Assembly (NCBI RefSeq): GCF_002113125.1
Contig: NZ_NEJP01000019.1
Location: 1 to 64,000, forward strand
Reading direction: 5' to 3'
DNA: 64,000 nt
Origin: Pseudomonas sp. B20(2017)
GTDB lineage: Bacteria; Pseudomonadota; Gammaproteobacteria; Pseudomonadales; Pseudomonadaceae
The stretch's first letter is position 1. Each line of letters begins with the position of its first letter. Positions 1 to 8,935 of this stretch are shown piece by piece. The position numbers and the translations under genes are program-made. Below the pieces are notes generated by a model. The model worked only from the letters and a program-made list of their open reading frames with translations. It searched no databases and was not told the origin of the DNA.

Positions 1-29
1 ACTGATGGGCTGAAGAGCCTTTTTCAGCA

Positions 30-64
30 CAAAAACAAACGCCCCGAATAAGTCGGGGCGTTTG
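30..64 (-). terminator. Intrinsic terminator of serA
   Basis: Read on the minus strand, the stem CGCCCCGA / TCGGGGCG with a 5-nt loop is followed by a T-rich run (TTTGTTTTTGT). It lies about 70 bases past the serA stop, so it is the likely end of that transcript. Confidence 0.8.
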
Positions 65-132
65 GTCTAAGGCCTGTCAGTGTGTTTTCACACAGTCTGC
101 GAAGGCTCCCTTTTTTGTCGCTCAGCGTCGGA

Positions 133-1362
133 TCAGAACAACACGCGGCTACGGATGGTGCCGTTGACGTGTTGCAGCTTCTCTTGCGCCAGCTCCGAGT
201 ACTCGGCGTCGACGTCGATCACCACGTAGCCGACCTTCTCGTTGGTCTGCAGGAACTGACCGGAGATGTTGATGCCGTTTTCGGCGAAGACCTTGTTGAT
301 CTCGCTCATCACACCCGGGATGTTCTCGTGGATGTGCAGCAGGCGGTGCTTGCCAGGGTGAGCCGGCAGGGCCACTTCAGGGAAGTTCACCGACGATACC
401 GAAGTACCGTTGTCGCTGTACTTGACCAGTTTTTCTGCCACTTCCAGACCGATGTTGGCCTGCGCTTCAGCGGTGGAACCGCCGATGTGCGGGGTCAGGA
501 TCACGTTATCCAGGCCACGCAGCGGGCTTTCGAACTCTTCGTCGTTGGAGCGCGGCTCGACCGGGAACACGTCGATGGCGGCGCCGATCAGGTGCTTGTC
601 CTTGATCGCCGCGGCCAGGTGATCCAGCTCGACCACGGTGCCGCGTGCAGCGTTGATCAGGATACCGCCCTTCTTGATGGCGCGGATTTCCTTCTCGCCG
701 ATCATCCACTGGGTCGCAGCGGTTTCCGGAACGTGCAGGGTGACGATGTCGGACATGCCCAGCAGCTCGTGCAGGTTGCCGACCTGGGTCGCGTTGCCCA
801 GTGGCAGCTTGGTCACGGTGTCGTAGAAGAACACCTGCATGCCCAGACCTTCAGCCAGGACCGACAGCTGAGTACCGATGGAGCCGTAGCCGACGATGCC
901 CAGTTTCTTGCCACGGATCTCGAAAGAGTTGGCTGCGGACTTGATCCAGCCGCCACGGTGGCAGGAAGCGTTTTTCTCAGGGATGCCGCGCAGCAGCAGG
1001 ATCGCTTCGGCCAGCACCAGCTCGGCCACGGAGCGGGTATTGGAGTACGGCGCGTTGAACACGGCGATGCCGCGCTCGCGGGCCGCTTCCAGGTCAACCT
1101 GGTTGGTGCCGATGCAGAAACAGCCGACCGCGACCAGCTTCTTCGCGTGATCGAAGATCTCTTCGGTCAGCTGGGTGCGCGAACGAATGCCGATGAAGTG
1201 AGCGTCAGCGATCTTTTCCTTGAGCTGGGCTTCCGGCAGGGAGCCTGTCAGGTATTCGATGCTGGTGTAGCCCGCCGCCTTGAGGACGTCGACAGCCGAT
1301 TGGTGGACGCCTTCGAGAAGAAGGAACTTGATCTTGCTCTTATCGAGAGAAGTCTTGCTCAT
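133..1362 (-). CDS. serA: D-3-phosphoglycerate dehydrogenase
   Basis: Cytosolic NAD-dependent oxidation of 3-phosphoglycerate to 3-phosphohydroxypyruvate, the first step of serine synthesis. The 409-residue protein has the usual length of the E. coli-type enzyme. It shows the Rossmann motif GYGSIG (about residues 158-163), the catalytic Arg240/Glu269/His292 set (NAARG, PVEP, TPHIGG), and a C-terminal ACT domain (about 338-409), which in the family binds serine for feedback inhibition. I chose the ATG at 1362 (MSKTSLDKSK) because an upstream in-frame start would add 15 residues unlike the family. It is divergent from the FAD-linked 2-hydroxyglutarate dehydrogenase at 1567. In P. stutzeri that enzyme was reported to remove the 2-hydroxyglutarate made by SerA and so pull serine synthesis forward. 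Confidence 0.97.
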   Translation of the reverse strand: MSKTSLDKSKIKFLLLEGVHQSAVDVLKAAGYTSIEYLTGSLPEAQLKEKIADAHFIGIRSRTQLTEEIFDHAKKLVAVGCFCIGTNQVDLEAARERGIAVFNAPYSNTRSVAELVLAEAILLLRGIPEKNASCHRGGWIKSAANSFEIRGKKLGIVGYGSIGTQLSVLAEGLGMQVFFYDTVTKLPLGNATQVGNLHELLGMSDIVTLHVPETAATQWMIGEKEIRAIKKGGILINAARGTVVELDHLAAAIKDKHLIGAAIDVFPVEPRSNDEEFESPLRGLDNVILTPHIGGSTAEAQANIGLEVAEKLVKYSDNGTSVSSVNFPEVALPAHPGKHRLLHIHENIPGVMSEINKVFAENGINISGQFLQTNEKVGYVVIDVDAEYSELAQEKLQHVNGTIRSRVLF

Positions 1363-1566
1363 CTGCGTAAACCTGTATCCCGGAGAAAAATGGCAGGAAA
1401 TGGTCAACAGACATTGACCTGGACGACAAGAAAGCCGTCACCGCAGAACCGGCCTTGGGCACTGGCCTGCGGGGTCGGTATGCTAGCATAGCCACCCCGC
1501 TAAACACTCATTCCTGCGACGTGAAGCGTTCTCAGGATGACCATGAATTGTTCGAGAGTTCCGTCG

Positions 1567-2961
1567 ATGACCAATCCTGCCCTGATTGATGAACTGAAGA
1601 CCCTGGTCGAGCCTGGCAAAGTCCTGACCGATGCCGACTCCCTGAACGCTTACGGCAAGGACTGGACCAAGCACTTCGCCCCGGCGCCCAGCGCCATCGT
1701 GTTCCCCAAGACCATCGAGCAGGTGCAGGCCGTCGTCCGCTGGGCCAACGAACATAAAGTGGCGCTGGTGCCGTCGGGCGGGCGCACCGGGCTTTCCGCC
1801 GCGGCCGTGGCCGCCAATGGCGAAGTAGTCGTGTCGTTCGACTACATGAATCAGATTCTCGACATCAACCTGACCGACCGCACCGCCGTCTGTCAGCCGG
1901 GCGTGGTCACCGAACAATTGCAGAACGCCGCCGAAGAACATGACTTGTACTACCCGGTGGACTTCGCTTCGGCAGGTTCCAGTCAGATTGGCGGCAACAT
2001 CGGCACCAATGCCGGCGGGATCAAGGTCATTCGCTACGGCATGACCCGCAACTGGGTGGCGGGCATGAAAGTGGTGACCGGCAAGGGCGATGTGCTGGAG
2101 CTGAACAAGGACCTGATCAAGAACGCCACCGGTTATGACCTGCGCCAGTTGTTCATCGGCGCCGAAGGCACCCTCGGATTTGTGGTCGAAGCCACCATGC
2201 GTCTGGATCGTGCACCGAAAAACCTCACTGCGATGGTCCTCGGCACTGCCGATTTCGACTCGATCATGCCGGTGCTGCACGCCTTCCAGGGCAAGCTCGA
2301 CCTGACCGCGTTCGAATTTTTCTCCGACAAGGCCCTGGCCAAGGTCATGGGCCGTGGCGATGTCCCGGCGCCGTTCGAAACCGACTGCCCGTTCTATGCC
2401 TTGCTGGAATTCGAGGCGACCACCGAAGAAGTGGCCAACAGTGCCCTGGAAACCTTCGAGCACTGCGTCGAACAAGGCTGGGTGCTGGACGGCGTGATGA
2501 GCCAGAGCGAAACCCAGTTGCAGAACCTGTGGAAGCTGCGCGAGTACATCTCCGAAACCATCTCCCACTGGACGCCGTACAAGAACGATATCTCGGTCAC
2601 CGTTTCGAAAGTCCCGGCGTTCCTGCAGGAAATCGACGCGATCGTCGGCGAACACTATCCGGATTTCGAAATCGTCTGGTTCGGCCATATCGGCGACGGC
2701 AACCTGCACCTGAACATCCTCAAGCCGGACAACCTGAGCAAGGACGAGTTTTTCGCCAAGTGCGCCACCGTCAACAAGTGGGTGTTCGAAACTGTCGAGA
2801 AGTACAACGGCTCGATTTCCGCGGAACACGGCGTGGGCATGACCAAGCGCGATTACTTGACCTACAGCCGCTCGCCGGTGGAAATCGAATACATGAAAGC
2901 GGTCAAGGCGGTGTTTGATCCGAACGGCATCATGAACCCGGGCAAGATCTTCGCGGTTTGA
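1567..2961 (+). CDS. FAD-linked D-2-hydroxyglutarate dehydrogenase
   Basis: A 464-residue flavoprotein of the GlcD/vanillyl-alcohol-oxidase fold. The N-terminal FAD-binding half has PSGGRTGLSAAA (about residues 69-80). The C-terminal half has the metal/substrate motif GHIGDGNLHLN and SAEHGVG. It is expected to oxidise D-2-hydroxyglutarate to 2-oxoglutarate and pass electrons to the respiratory chain through a flavoprotein carrier. Its divergent position next to serA supports this over a D-lactate or glycolate dehydrogenase, because SerA makes 2-hydroxyglutarate as a side product. The start is placed at ATG 1567 (MTNPALIDEL); an in-frame ATG 30 bases upstream adds only a poorly conserved-looking tail. 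The downstream FAH-family gene is 40 bases away and probably co-transcribed. Confidence 0.88.
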   Translation: MTNPALIDELKTLVEPGKVLTDADSLNAYGKDWTKHFAPAPSAIVFPKTIEQVQAVVRWANEHKVALVPSGGRTGLSAAAVAANGEVVVSFDYMNQILDINLTDRTAVCQPGVVTEQLQNAAEEHDLYYPVDFASAGSSQIGGNIGTNAGGIKVIRYGMTRNWVAGMKVVTGKGDVLELNKDLIKNATGYDLRQLFIGAEGTLGFVVEATMRLDRAPKNLTAMVLGTADFDSIMPVLHAFQGKLDLTAFEFFSDKALAKVMGRGDVPAPFETDCPFYALLEFEATTEEVANSALETFEHCVEQGWVLDGVMSQSETQLQNLWKLREYISETISHWTPYKNDISVTVSKVPAFLQEIDAIVGEHYPDFEIVWFGHIGDGNLHLNILKPDNLSKDEFFAKCATVNKWVFETVEKYNGSISAEHGVGMTKRDYLTYSRSPVEIEYMKAVKAVFDPNGIMNPGKIFAV

Positions 2962-3001
2962 TTGGCAATCCCTCATGAATCAATGAAGGCAGGAGTCGGT
3001 A

Positions 3002-3667
3002 ATGAGCTATCAGCACCAGTATGTCGACGGTACGCGGATTCATTTTCCGCTGGGGAAAGTGGTGTGCATCGGCCGTAACTACGCCGAACACGCCAAGGAA
3101 CTGGACAACCCGGTGCCTACCGAGCCGTTGCTGTTCATCAAGCCGGGCAGTTGCGTGGTGCCGCTGGAAGGCGGTTTCAGCATTCCGACCGAGCGTGGCT
3201 CCGTGCATTACGAGGCGGAAATCGCCGTGTTGATCGGCAAGCCGCTGTCGACCAAGCCGAGCCGTGAAGAAGTGCTGGACGCGATCTCCGGTTTCGCCCC
3301 GGCACTGGACCTGACCCTGCGCGACAAGCAGGCCGAGCTCAAGTCCAAGGGCCTGCCGTGGGAAATCGCCAAGTCGTTCGACGGCGCGGCGGTGATTGCG
3401 CCGTTCGTGGTCGGCAGCACTTTCGCCGACCTGACCGATATCGGCATCCGCCTGACCATCAACGGCGAAGTGCGCCAGGACGGTAACAGCAGCGCGATGC
3501 TCAACCCGATCGTGCCGATGATCCAGCACATGGCCGGCTGCTTCTCGCTGCAGGCCGGAGACGTGATCCTGACCGGCACACCGGTGGGCGTCGGTCCGCT
3601 GAACGTTGGCGATGAAATCGTGCTGGAACTGCCGGGCGCCAGTCGCTTCACCAGCAGCGTTCGCTGA
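3002..3667 (+). CDS. Fumarylacetoacetate hydrolase (FAH) family protein
   Basis: 221 residues, the size of the short single-domain FAH proteins (YcgM/FAHD1 type). It carries the core motifs VVCIGRNYAEHAKEL near the N terminus, the metal-binding EAEIAVLIGK, and the C-terminal LTGTPVGVGPL. Relatives act as acylpyruvate hydrolases or oxaloacetate decarboxylases using Mg2+, and the sequence does not settle which. It follows the 2-hydroxyglutarate dehydrogenase gene by 40 bases with a good ribosome binding site (GGCAGGAG), which suggests an operon. The partnership may reflect 2-oxoacid clean-up, but that is inference. Confidence 0.88.
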   Translation: MSYQHQYVDGTRIHFPLGKVVCIGRNYAEHAKELDNPVPTEPLLFIKPGSCVVPLEGGFSIPTERGSVHYEAEIAVLIGKPLSTKPSREEVLDAISGFAPALDLTLRDKQAELKSKGLPWEIAKSFDGAAVIAPFVVGSTFADLTDIGIRLTINGEVRQDGNSSAMLNPIVPMIQHMAGCFSLQAGDVILTGTPVGVGPLNVGDEIVLELPGASRFTSSVR

Positions 3668-3686
3668 CTGCAACACTGAGTAAAAC

Positions 3687-3776
3687 TGTGGGAGCGAGCT
3701 TGCTCGCGAATGCGGTAGATCAGTTAACGACGATGTCGACTGACCTGACGCATTCGCGAGCAAGCTCGCTCCCACA
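3687..3776. repeat. REPIN-like inverted REP pair A
   Basis: Two REP palindromes in opposite orientation: TGTGGGAGCGAGCTTGCTCG on the left and its reverse complement on the right, separated by about 40 unrelated bases. Each REP folds into a small hairpin (GCGAGC-TT-GCTCGC). It lies between two plus-strand genes. Confidence 0.9.
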
Positions 3777-3931
3777 TTTGTTTTTTGTGTTTCAGCTCGC
3801 AAACACATAAGGCGTTCCGGCCATTTGCCGTTTTTTTCACATTTAGTCCGGATAATTCCGGTCATTCTGGCGTCTGAGCCGGCCTCTTTGTGCTATTACC
3901 CGTAGCCTGAATTTTCGGAACGCGTCCTTTG

Positions 3932-4855
3932 ATGTCATCTCAAACTCAGCTCAAACCTGCTCGCCGTTCACGCTTCGCCCTGCGCTGGTATTCCTGGCTG
4001 TTGTTGGTAGCCGCCGCTACGTACGGGCTGGCGTTTGCCATGCATTGGGATGACCGTGGCCTATTGTGGGTGCTGGAGCGCTTCGAGAGTTCGACCGAGA
4101 AGCAGGAAAGCGTCTGGCTTCCGGACTACCGGGCGGTCATCGACGCCAAACTGCTGCCTGGCATGGAGAAGGACGAAGCTTCGGACCTGTCCTATAACCC
4201 GCAGACCAAAACCCTGTTTTCGGTGATGGGCAAGAACCCGTTTCTGGTCGAGCTGACTCTGCAGGGCGATGTGCTGCGCAAGATGCCACTGGTGGGCTGG
4301 AGCAATCCCGAAGGTCTGACGGTGATGGAAAACGGCTTGATGGCGATTGTCGATGAGCGCGAGCACATGCTCTCCATCGTCAAGGTGGATGCCGAGACCC
4401 GCGAACTGAAGCGCGACGATTTCCCGAAATACGACCTCGGCCCCTCGAAAGACCAGAACAAAGCTTTCGAAGCCATTACCTGGGACGCCCGCAATCAGCA
4501 ACTGCTGCTGGGCGAGGAGCGTCCGCCTGCGCTGTTCACCTGGAAAAGCGACGGCAGCCAGACGCTCAAAGGCGACAAGCAGAAACTCGACAGCGATGAG
4601 CTGGACCTGCGCAACCTTTCAGCATTAGCGATTGACCCGCGCACCGGTCACACCCTGGTGCTGTCCGCCGATTCGCACCTGTTGCTGGAGCTGGACGAGA
4701 AGGGCGAGCAAGTCAGCTTCATGACCCTGCTTGGTGGTTTCAACGGCCTGAAGAAAACCATTCCCCGCGCCGAAGGCGTGACCATGGACGAGGCGGGCAC
4801 GCTGTACATGGTCAGCGAGCCGAACCTGTTCTACCGCTTCGAAAAGCAGAAGTAA
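3932..4855 (+). CDS. SdiA-regulated domain protein, copy 1 (YjiK-like)
   Basis: 307 residues with a basic N terminus, one hydrophobic segment (about 22-36, WYSWLLLVAAATYGLAF), and then a periplasmic beta-propeller-like domain of the SdiA-regulated family. Visible repeats include DLSYNPQTKTLFSV, NPEGLTVMENGLMAIVDE, AFEAITWD and RAEGVTMDEAGTLYMVSEPNLFYRF. The role of the family is unknown; the name comes from SdiA (quorum-sensing) control in enteric bacteria. The start is ATG 3932; an adjacent TTG one codon earlier is less likely. It has a clear paralogue immediately downstream. Confidence 0.82.
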   Translation: MSSQTQLKPARRSRFALRWYSWLLLVAAATYGLAFAMHWDDRGLLWVLERFESSTEKQESVWLPDYRAVIDAKLLPGMEKDEASDLSYNPQTKTLFSVMGKNPFLVELTLQGDVLRKMPLVGWSNPEGLTVMENGLMAIVDEREHMLSIVKVDAETRELKRDDFPKYDLGPSKDQNKAFEAITWDARNQQLLLGEERPPALFTWKSDGSQTLKGDKQKLDSDELDLRNLSALAIDPRTGHTLVLSADSHLLLELDEKGEQVSFMTLLGGFNGLKKTIPRAEGVTMDEAGTLYMVSEPNLFYRFEKQK

Positions 4856-4973
4856 CGACTCCTACAGCAATTGCAGATATGTGCAGTTGTGGCTTGAGGC
4901 AAGTGGCCATTAAGCTTCAGTTCAGACAGGCGTGATATTTCATCCGCCTGTTTTGATTCCGAGCCTGCCCCGA

Positions 4974-5891
4974 ATGCGTCGACTTGCCCGTCCCAAGCCT
5001 CTGTTCATCATCCTGTTGGTGATTGCCCTGATCGCGCTGATTGCGATCGGCCAATACATGCGCCTGTTCGAGCGTGCCTGGTTCAACCTGCATACGCTCT
5101 GGCAGCCGATGAGCAGCGAGGCCATCGGGCTGGATCAATATCGGGTAGCGATCGAAGCGAAGGTCATCGACGGGCTGAACGACGACGTCTCGGCGCTGAC
5201 CTACGATCCGGTGCGCAAAAGCCTGTTCACCGTGACCAACAAGAATGCCGAGCTGGTCGAGCTGTCACTGGATGGCACGATCCTGCGCCGTGTTGCCTTG
5301 ATCGGCTTCGGCGATCCGGAGGCGGTGGAGTTCATCAGCGCCGATACCTACGTGATCACCGATGAGCGCCAGCAACGGCTGATCAAGATCCATCTGGAGC
5401 ACGACACTACGTTCCTCGATGCAGCGGACGCCGAGCAAATGACCCTCGGCGTACACATGAGCGGCAACAAGGGATTTGAAGGCCTGGCGTACGACTCGGT
5501 GGGCAAGCGCCTGTTCGTGGCCAAGGAGCGGGATCCGATGCTGATCTATGAAGTGCACGGTTTTCCGCACTTCAATCCGGAAAAATCCTACGCGGTACAC
5601 GTCATCAATAACCCCAAGCGCGACGCCGGTATGTTTGTGCGTGACCTGTCGAGCCTGCAATACGACGAGCGCAGCGGCCATTTACTGGCACTGTCCGACG
5701 AGTCACGGCTGATTCTGGAACTGGATGTGGACGGGCGACCGCTGAGCACGATGTCATTGAGCGGTGGTCGGCAGGGCCTGAAGAAAACCGTGCCGCAGGC
5801 GGAAGGCATCGCGATGGATGACGACGGGGCGTTGTATCTGGTGAGCGAGCCGAATCTGTTTTATGTCTTCAGGAAGCCTGCGCAGAACTAA
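4974..5891 (+). CDS. SdiA-regulated domain protein, copy 2 (paralogue)
   Basis: 305 residues with the same plan as its upstream neighbour: a basic start (MRRLARPKP), one membrane segment (LFIILLVIALIALIAIGQY), then the SdiA-regulated propeller (DVSALTYDPVRKSLFTVTNK, EGLAYDSVGKRLFVAKERDP, QAEGIAMDDDGALYLVSEPNLFYVF). The two copies share the closing motif but differ in the middle, so the duplication is old. A GTG at 4932 could extend the protein by 14 residues; ATG 4974 is preferred because it gives the basic-then-hydrophobic topology of copy 1. The gap to copy 1 is about 118 bases, so they may form one transcript. Function unknown. Confidence 0.8.
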   Translation: MRRLARPKPLFIILLVIALIALIAIGQYMRLFERAWFNLHTLWQPMSSEAIGLDQYRVAIEAKVIDGLNDDVSALTYDPVRKSLFTVTNKNAELVELSLDGTILRRVALIGFGDPEAVEFISADTYVITDERQQRLIKIHLEHDTTFLDAADAEQMTLGVHMSGNKGFEGLAYDSVGKRLFVAKERDPMLIYEVHGFPHFNPEKSYAVHVINNPKRDAGMFVRDLSSLQYDERSGHLLALSDESRLILELDVDGRPLSTMSLSGGRQGLKKTVPQAEGIAMDDDGALYLVSEPNLFYVFRKPAQN

Positions 5892-5908
5892 CCAACACCC
5901 CAAAACAC

Positions 5909-5998
5909 TGTGGGAGCGAGCTTGCTCGCGATTAGGGAGGGTCAGTCGCCAAACATGTCGACTGTCACACCGCTATCGCTAGCAAGCTAGCTCCCACA
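5909..5998. repeat. REPIN-like inverted REP pair B (GCTAGC variant arm)
   Basis: The left arm is the standard TGTGGGAGCGAGCTTGCTCG. The right arm reads GCTAGCAAGCTAGCTCCCACA, so both sides of its stem changed from G-C to T-A while pairing was kept. It lies between convergent genes (SdiA-regulated protein and rpiA). Confidence 0.88.
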
Positions 5999-6037
5999 GG
6001 TTTTTTTATCTGCCCACAAAATGTGAGCAGTTTCGGC

Positions 6038-6712
6038 TTACTCAGCCTTCAGGGTCTTCACGCCTTCGCTGGTACCCAGCAACAGCAGATCCGCCGGACG
6101 CGCCGCGAACAGGCCGTTGGTGACCACGCCGACGATCGCGTTGATCTGCGCTTCCAGCTCAACCGGATTAGTGATCTGCAGGTTGTGCACGTCGAGGATG
6201 ATGTTGCCGTTGTCGGTCAGCACGCCTTCGCGGTAGACCGGGTCGCCGCCCAGTTTCACCAGTTGGCGGGCCACGTGGCTGCGGGCCATCGGGATCACTT
6301 CCACCGGCAGCGGGAACGCGCCCAGCACGGGCACCAGTTTGCTGGCGTCGGCGATGCAGATGAAGGTCTGGGCCACGGCCGCGACGATCTTCTCGCGAGT
6401 CAGGGCTGCGCCGCCGCCCTTGATCAGGTTCAGGTGCTCGTCGCTTTCATCGGCGCCGTCGACGTAGAACTCCAGGTTGCTCACGGTGTTCAGCTCATAC
6501 ACCGGAATCCCGTGGCCCTTGAGGCGCGCGGCGGTGGCTTCGGAACTCGCGACCGCGCCATCGAACGCGCCCTTGTGCTGGGCCAGGGCGTCGATGAAGC
6601 AGTTGGCGGTGGAGCCGGTGCCGACGCCGACGATGCTCTTGTCGTCGAGTTTCGGAAGGATGAAGTCGACGGCAGCCTGGGCCACGGCCTGTTTGAGTTG
6701 ATCCTGGGTCAT
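6038..6712 (-). CDS. rpiA: Ribose-5-phosphate isomerase A
   Basis: 224 residues, the normal size. Interconverts ribose 5-phosphate and ribulose 5-phosphate in the pentose phosphate pathway. Diagnostic motifs are VGVGTGSTANCFIDAL (phosphate loop), DGADESD (catalytic Asp) and KGGGAALTREKIVA (catalytic Lys and Glu). The start is ATG 6712 (MTQDQLKQ); seven further in-frame residues upstream are unlikely to be translated. It is divergent from ilvA with about 150 bases between the starts, a conserved arrangement in Pseudomonas. Confidence 0.97.
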   Translation of the reverse strand: MTQDQLKQAVAQAAVDFILPKLDDKSIVGVGTGSTANCFIDALAQHKGAFDGAVASSEATAARLKGHGIPVYELNTVSNLEFYVDGADESDEHLNLIKGGGAALTREKIVAAVAQTFICIADASKLVPVLGAFPLPVEVIPMARSHVARQLVKLGGDPVYREGVLTDNGNIILDVHNLQITNPVELEAQINAIVGVVTNGLFAARPADLLLLGTSEGVKTLKAE

Positions 6713-6860
6713 GCGGGCTCCGGAAGCGGGCAAGGTAAGAACGGAAAGGCCGGCATTATAGCCTCAAGCCGGGCTAAAACCTCTGCATTCGTGTGGTCGT
6801 CCGGACGAAAGCCGGGTTAGACTCCTCGGTCCCGCCCAACCCGCTCAGTGATGCTTTCCG

Positions 6861-8375
6861 ATGCTCGAACAGTACGTCAAGAAGATCCTCACCTCGCGCG
6901 TTTATGACGTTGCCGTAGAAACCCCGCTGCAGAACGCCCGCCAGCTCTCCGAGCGGCTGGGCAACGACATCTGGCTCAAGCGCGAAGACTTGCAGCCGGT
7001 GTTCTCGTTCAAGATTCGCGGCGCCTACAACAAGCTGACCCAGTTGAGCGACGAAGAACGCGCACGCGGCGTGGTCACCGCGTCGGCGGGCAATCATGCG
7101 CAGGGCCTGGCCCTGGCGGCGAAAGTGCTGGGCGTGAAAGCGACCATCGTGATGCCCAAGACCACCCCGGAGATCAAGGTCGAAGGCGTGCGCTCCCGTG
7201 GCGGCAAGGTGGTGCTGCACGGCGATTCTTTCCCGGAAGCTCTGGCCTACTCGCTGAAACTGGTCGATGAAAAAGGCTACGTCTACATCCACCCGTACGA
7301 CGATCCGCACACCATTGCCGGGCAGGGCACCGTGGCGATGGAGATTCTGCGCCAGCACCCGCAGCCACTGGACGCGATCTTCGTCCCGGTGGGCGGCGGC
7401 GGTCTGATCGCCGGCATCGCGGCGTACGTGAAGTACCTGCGCCCGGACATCAAGGTCATCGGCGTCGAACCCGACGACTCCAACTGCCTGCAAGCGGCGA
7501 TGGCCGCGGGCGAGCGCGTGGTGCTGCCGGCCGTGGGCATCTTCGCTGACGGTGTGGCGGTGGCGCAGATCGGCCAGCACACCTTCGACATCTGCAAGGA
7601 TTACGTCGACGAAGTGATCACCGTCAGCACCGACGAAATCTGCGCGGCGATCAAGGACATCTACGACGATACCCGTTCGATCACCGAACCGGCCGGCGCC
7701 CTCGGCGTGGCCGGGATCAAGAAGTACGTCGAGCAGCGCGGCGTCAGCGGCCAGACCTTCGTGGCCATCGATTCCGGGGCCAACGTCAACTTCGACCGCT
7801 TGCGCCACGTCGCCGAGCGCGCCGAGCTGGGTGAAGGCCGCGAAGCGATCATCGCCGTGACCATCCCGGAGAAGGCCGGCAGCTTCAAGGCTTTCTGCGA
7901 GGCCATCGGCAAGCGCCAGATCACCGAATTCAACTACCGCTATAACAATGGCAGCGAAGCGCACATCTTCGTCGGCGTACAGACCCACCCGGACAACGAC
8001 CCGCGCAGTGCGCTGCTGGCGAGCCTGACCGAACAGGGTTTCCCTGTGCTCGATCTGACCGACAACGAACTGGCCAAGCTGCACATCCGTCACATGGTCG
8101 GTGGGCGCGCGGCGCACGTGGTCGATGAAGTGGTGCTGCGCTTCGAGTTCCCGGAGCGTCCGGGCGCGCTGTTCAACTTCCTCAACAAGCTCGGCGGTCG
8201 CTGGAATATCTCGATGTTCCACTACCGCAACCATGGCGCGGCGGACGGCCGCGTGGTGGCGGGCCTGCAAGTCCCCCACGACGAACGTCATCTGGTGCCC
8301 GCAGCCCTTGAGGAAATCGGCTACCCGTATTGGGACGAGAGCGACAACCCGGCCTATCAGCTGTTTCTTGGCTGA
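6861..8375 (+). CDS. ilvA: Threonine ammonia-lyase, biosynthetic
   Basis: 504 residues, the length of the biosynthetic two-ACT-domain form. PLP-dependent deamination of threonine to 2-oxobutyrate, the committed step of isoleucine synthesis. The PLP lysine is Lys51 in FSFKIRGAYNKL. The glycine-rich phosphate loop is VGGGGLIAGIA and the serine-loop equivalent is SAGNHAQG. The C-terminal third (about 325-504) has two ACT-like repeats (IIAVTIPEKAGSFKAF and LRFEFPERPGALFNFL), which bind isoleucine or valine in the family. It is followed by a small membrane protein gene about 40 bases away. Confidence 0.97.
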   Translation: MLEQYVKKILTSRVYDVAVETPLQNARQLSERLGNDIWLKREDLQPVFSFKIRGAYNKLTQLSDEERARGVVTASAGNHAQGLALAAKVLGVKATIVMPKTTPEIKVEGVRSRGGKVVLHGDSFPEALAYSLKLVDEKGYVYIHPYDDPHTIAGQGTVAMEILRQHPQPLDAIFVPVGGGGLIAGIAAYVKYLRPDIKVIGVEPDDSNCLQAAMAAGERVVLPAVGIFADGVAVAQIGQHTFDICKDYVDEVITVSTDEICAAIKDIYDDTRSITEPAGALGVAGIKKYVEQRGVSGQTFVAIDSGANVNFDRLRHVAERAELGEGREAIIAVTIPEKAGSFKAFCEAIGKRQITEFNYRYNNGSEAHIFVGVQTHPDNDPRSALLASLTEQGFPVLDLTDNELAKLHIRHMVGGRAAHVVDEVVLRFEFPERPGALFNFLNKLGGRWNISMFHYRNHGAADGRVVAGLQVPHDERHLVPAALEEIGYPYWDESDNPAYQLFLG

Positions 8376-8416
8376 ACGGCTACGCTGATGGGTATGGCCC
8401 AAGGAAAGAGAAATAC

Positions 8417-8830
8417 ATGGAAACCCTGACCACCCTGAAAGTCCTTCACGTCGCGGCGACCGTGGTGATCCTGGCGAGCGGGCTGGGGCTCGCCGCTGTT
8501 TCCTGGCGTAATCGCAGCGAAGGACCGGCCAGCACGATGCAGCGACCGTGGTTGTTCGTCTGGTGTTTGATGCTGGTCGGCGTGCTGAGTATGCCTTTCA
8601 CCGGCTGGTGGTTGGTGCACCTTATTGGCTGGCCACTGGGACAGTTCTGGATTCTGGGGTCCAGCGTGATATATGCCATGGCCACATTCAGTGCGGTCTG
8701 GCTGCTTGTTCGTCTTAATCGGCTATGGACAAGCGGGGTCGGCAGCCGGACATTCAATCTGGCGCTGGCGATTGTCAGCGGCGTTGGATTTCTCGCCATT
8801 GCGGCGCTGATGGGGGCCAAGCCTGTATAA
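8417..8830 (+). CDS. DUF2269-type small integral membrane protein
   Basis: 137 residues with four predicted membrane helices (about 7-27, 45-65, 72-95 and 112-132). Its start, METLTTLKVLHVAATVVILASG, is typical of DUF2269 proteins, which carry a conserved LKxLHxxA motif in the first helix. Function unknown. The start at ATG 8417 is preceded by a good ribosome binding site (AAGGAAAGAG). It follows ilvA closely and may be co-transcribed, with no evident functional link. Confidence 0.75.
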   Translation: METLTTLKVLHVAATVVILASGLGLAAVSWRNRSEGPASTMQRPWLFVWCLMLVGVLSMPFTGWWLVHLIGWPLGQFWILGSSVIYAMATFSAVWLLVRLNRLWTSGVGSRTFNLALAIVSGVGFLAIAALMGAKPV

Positions 8831-8852
8831 GGCTTGAGACCACGTCGACCCC

Positions 8853-8929
8853 ATTCGCGAGCAAGCTCGCTCCCACATTTGATTTGAGTCGTGCACAAAT
8901 CCGGTGTGGGAGCGAGCTTGCTCGCGAAG
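8853..8929. repeat. REP pair C, opposite polarity
   Basis: A right-type arm (TTCGCGAGCAAGCTCGCTCC) comes first, followed after about 27 bases by a left-type arm (TGTGGGAGCGAGCTTGCTCG). The order is reversed relative to pair A. It lies at the convergent junction between the DUF2269 gene and the HAD phosphatase gene. Confidence 0.88.
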
Positions 8930-8935
8930 GCAATA

